DNA from: Urophycis tenuis | Lineage: Eukaryota; Chordata; Actinopteri; Gadiformes; Phycidae | NCBI GenBank assembly: GCA_036785325.1 | Contig: JAXIVH010000087.1 | Coordinates: forward strand, 221,501 to 285,500 | Direction of reading: 5' to 3' | DNA length: 64,000 nucleotides | Part shown: piece by piece, positions 62,401-64,000 of the stretch | Layout: each line of letters begins with the position of its first letter | Position numbering within the stretch: position 1 is the first letter of the stretch | The notes under the pieces: model-generated | Seen by the model: the letters and a program-made list of their open reading frames with translations, nothing else | Told to the model about the DNA's origin: nothing | Database searches by the model: none | Position numbers and translations under genes: made by a program

Positions 62401-63674
62401 CTGTAGCACATTGAAGTACTGTAGCACATTGAAGTACTGTAGCACATAGAACTACTGTAGCACATTGAAGTACTGTAGCACATAGAAGTACTGTAGCACA
62501 TTGAAGTACTGTAGCACATAGAACTACTGTAGCACATTGAAGTACTGTAGCACATAGAAGTACTGTAGCACATTGAAGTACTGTAGCACATTGAAGTACT
62601 GTAGCACATAGAAGTACTGTAGCACATAGAAATACTGTAGCACATAGACCTACTGTAGAAAGACTAGTGAGATGATGTTATCAAAGTTCTGAAGTTGAGG
62701 TGTGTGTGTGTGTGTGTGTGTGGTCCTGTGGTCTCCTACAGTCAGGTGTCCCAGTACTGACCAGTAGTGGAGGTGTGTGTTGTCTCCTACGGTCAGGTAT
62801 CCAGAGTACTGCTTGAAGCTGGCCTGCTTGCGGAGACCAGGGAGGTATCGGACCTCATCTGCCTCTGGAGCAGCCTCGGACCCCAGCAGGACCAGTGCCA
62901 GCAGCAGGATACACATCTGAAACAGACACACACCAGCATGACGCACAGCCGTTATAAACACTGTCAACATTTTATGGAACTCGTGGTGTTGGTGGTTTCG
63001 TTCTCCAGCTAAAAAAAGCTGCAGGATGTAAAAATAAAGAGAGGAAGCAGACACAGCAAACACAGCAAGATTTCTGAACCAAGCTTTCGTTCCTCCCTCC
63101 GTAAGTTTCTACAGGAATAATGAAGGACTATCTCATCATCTCCACCATTTCGAAGTGCTGCATTTCCCACACCTGTGATTGACAAGCAAGATGAATTAGA
63201 CCTAATCCCGAACGAGATGGCCTGATTGGTCAGAATGAGCCAGAAACGGTCTGAAATCAAAACGGCCTCGTACAGAAGCAGGCACGTCAACAAGAACAGA
63301 TGTTCTCACACTTCAATAACTCCGAGCTAACAGATGGCGATGGCATTCCAAACAAATGGCACGCATTTGTTGGCTCCTAAATCTCACATTAAGCACATTT
63401 AATGTGATATCACAATTATAACACCGAGATCGGCCTGAGAGCTGAATGGTGTATCATCTATCATATATCTGATTTTAAAATACGTGAAACTCCTCGGGCA
63501 GTAAATAAATAATACATGTGCTGCTTAATATGAGCAGTTTACAGTTTAAAGTTTAGTTATAACTATGTCAGCACGCTGGTGATTTCCAGTCGTAGTAAAC
63601 ACGTTAATAAGTTAATAAGTTAGACCAAGTTGTTGTTGTGTAGTTGTTCTCACCTCGTCTCCACACTTCCTCAT
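56408..63674 (-). CDS. ctsa: Cathepsin A / lysosomal protective protein (serine carboxypeptidase)
   Basis: Fourteen coding exons: 63674-63654, 62916-62762, 61660-61549, 61256-61206, 61124-61038, 60307-60152, 59746-59570, 59338-59247, 59172-59094, 58947-58799, 58682-58607, 58497-58408, 56689-56588 and 56491-56408. Total 476 residues (human 480). The first exon adds MRKCGDE before a second in-frame ATG at the exon 2 edge that opens a clean signal peptide ([16 protein letters not shown]). The second ATG may be the real start in some transcripts. S10-family motifs are [16 protein letters not shown], the nucleophile GESYGG (S172), [14 protein letters not shown] (likely catalytic D397) and GSGHMVP (H453). 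CTSA trims peptides and stabilises beta-galactosidase and neuraminidase-1 in lysosomes. E-box/CLEAR-like sites lie just upstream. Introns hold large 18-, 21- and 27-bp arrays. Confidence 0.97.
56690..58265. repeat. 21-bp minisatellite in ctsa intron 12
   Basis: About 75 units of roughly 19-21 bases (CTCCTGATGTCTGAGCTCTA and variants) fill 1.5 kb starting at the acceptor of exon 56689-56588. On the gene strand each unit contains ATCAGGAGGTA; the real acceptor reads CTTCAG|GTGGAGGTG. Confidence 0.95.
60360..60920. repeat. 27-bp minisatellite in ctsa intron 5
   Basis: About 20 units of GATGAAGAGCAGACTGTTCA then TTATAGT, with GACCAGATTG variants. Confidence 0.94.
61375..61545. repeat. GGGAGCTAGGAGGGAGCA repeats in ctsa intron 3
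   Basis: Purine-rich diverged units around AGGGAGCTAGGAGGGAGCAG run to within 5 bases of the donor of exon 61660-61549. Confidence 0.88.
61676..62655. repeat. 18-bp minisatellite in ctsa intron 2
   Basis: About 54 units of GTAGCACATAGAAGTACT, with CATTGAAG and CATAGAAC variants, end about 15 bases before the acceptor of exon 61660-61549. On the gene strand each unit holds TATGTGCTACAG, a weak 3' splice-site look-alike. The 345-codon MCYSTS open frame is an artefact. Confidence 0.96.
62701..62722. repeat. (GT)n microsatellite in ctsa intron 2
   Basis: About 11 GT units some 40 bases after the exon 2 donor on the gene strand. Confidence 0.9.
62917..63653. other. ctsa intron 1, no gene seen
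   Basis: Unique-looking sequence, AT-rich toward 63650. Short open frames on the minus strand show no motif. Confidence 0.5.
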
Positions 63675-63684
63675 CTGCTCTGGA

Positions 63685-63765
63685 GTAACGTGACGCGCAG
63701 GTCAGCTGCTCTGTATGGAGACGATGTAAACAGAAGAAAACCACGTGATCCAGCAGTCACATGAC
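63685..63765 (-). promoter_or_regulatory. ctsa: ctsa proximal promoter with three CLEAR/E-box-like sites
   Basis: GTAACGTGAC at 63685-63694, CACGTG at 63742-63747 and GTCACATGAC at 63756-63765 lie 10-90 bases upstream of the first ATG. The first and third differ by one base from the TFEB consensus GTCACGTGAC, and CTSA is a known lysosomal-network target in mammals. Confidence 0.55.
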
Positions 63766-63810
63766 CATGGAACGTCCATAAAATATTGTTTTGTTTCGGC
63801 CAATCAATCA

Positions 63811-63837
63811 ATCCATCCATCCATCCATCCATCCATC
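63811..63837. repeat. (ATCC)n microsatellite
   Basis: About seven ATCC units preceded by an AATC run. Confidence 0.95.
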
Positions 63838-64000
63838 TTTCTCTCTCTAATATTCAATGTTGCATTTTACTTTGCTTTATTGAATTATGTATTGCCAAAA
63901 CGTATAACATACGGTTTATAACATGAAACAATCTAAAAAAATAATATGAAAATAAAAGTTAATATGAATAATAAGTAAACGATAACAGACAAACAAACAA

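Noticed and set aside
61608..62645. 345-codon open frame made of MCYSTS repeats
   Set aside because: It is the 18-bp ctsa intron array read in one frame; it has no start context, no splice support and simple composition.

Overview
This looks like about 64 kb of a teleost fish nuclear genome. All the protein-coding genes are intron-bearing with GT-AG splice sites, and their closest recognisable relatives are vertebrate housekeeping or lysosomal/plasma proteins. The rest is teleost-type repeats: a tRNA-derived SINE, L2-like LINEs, a TTAA-flanked MITE, a solo LTR-like block, long (CA)n runs and very many minisatellites. The exact species cannot be read from the sequence. The density of micro- and minisatellites would fit a repeat-rich fish lineage such as cods, but that is only a guess.

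Layout (strand): 5' end of ddx27 (-, 441-1529, continues off the left edge); snrpb (-, 2072-5755); a multi-exon RNF182-like RING E3 ligase (+, 7023-9688); an R7BP/R9AP-family RGS-anchor gene (+, 13115-15370); a 736-bp MITE (15709-16444); ube2c (-, 17635-21251); polr2j (+, 22007-22802) divergent from ube2c; dnttip1 (-, 23818-28527); pcif1 (-, 30052-38547, 5' noncoding exon near 40045); a gene-free, transposon-rich gap (about 40.3-46.0 kb); pltp (+, 46108-55667); ctsa (-, 56408-63674), convergent with pltp. I rebuilt each gene exon by exon. Every junction uses GT/AG and all phases close, giving full-length proteins of 237 (SNRPB), 260 (RNF182-like), 242 (R9AP-like), 172 (UBE2C), 117 (POLR2J), 302 (DNTTIP1), 754 (PCIF1), 487 (PLTP) and 476 aa (CTSA).

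The pcif1-pltp-ctsa block and the ube2c-dnttip1 pair match the human chromosome 20q13 neighbourhood in order and relative orientation. In human, polr2j is not between UBE2C and DNTTIP1. The genes are functionally mixed: ribosome assembly, splicing, ubiquitination, transcription, mRNA cap methylation, lipid transfer and lysosomal protease. They look like neighbours rather than a pathway.

The most striking pattern is that many introns are filled with tandem repeats whose first unit is the exon edge itself or starts within a few bases of the splice site. In ube2c, pltp and pcif1 (two places) the unit contains a copy of the exon end plus the 5' or 3' splice site, making ladders of decoy splice sites. 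In pltp and pcif1 exon 5 the unit length is a multiple of three and the reading frame stays open into the array. In the RNF182-like gene the array is seeded on the stop codon. I regard this as the best candidate in the window for an under-described phenomenon.
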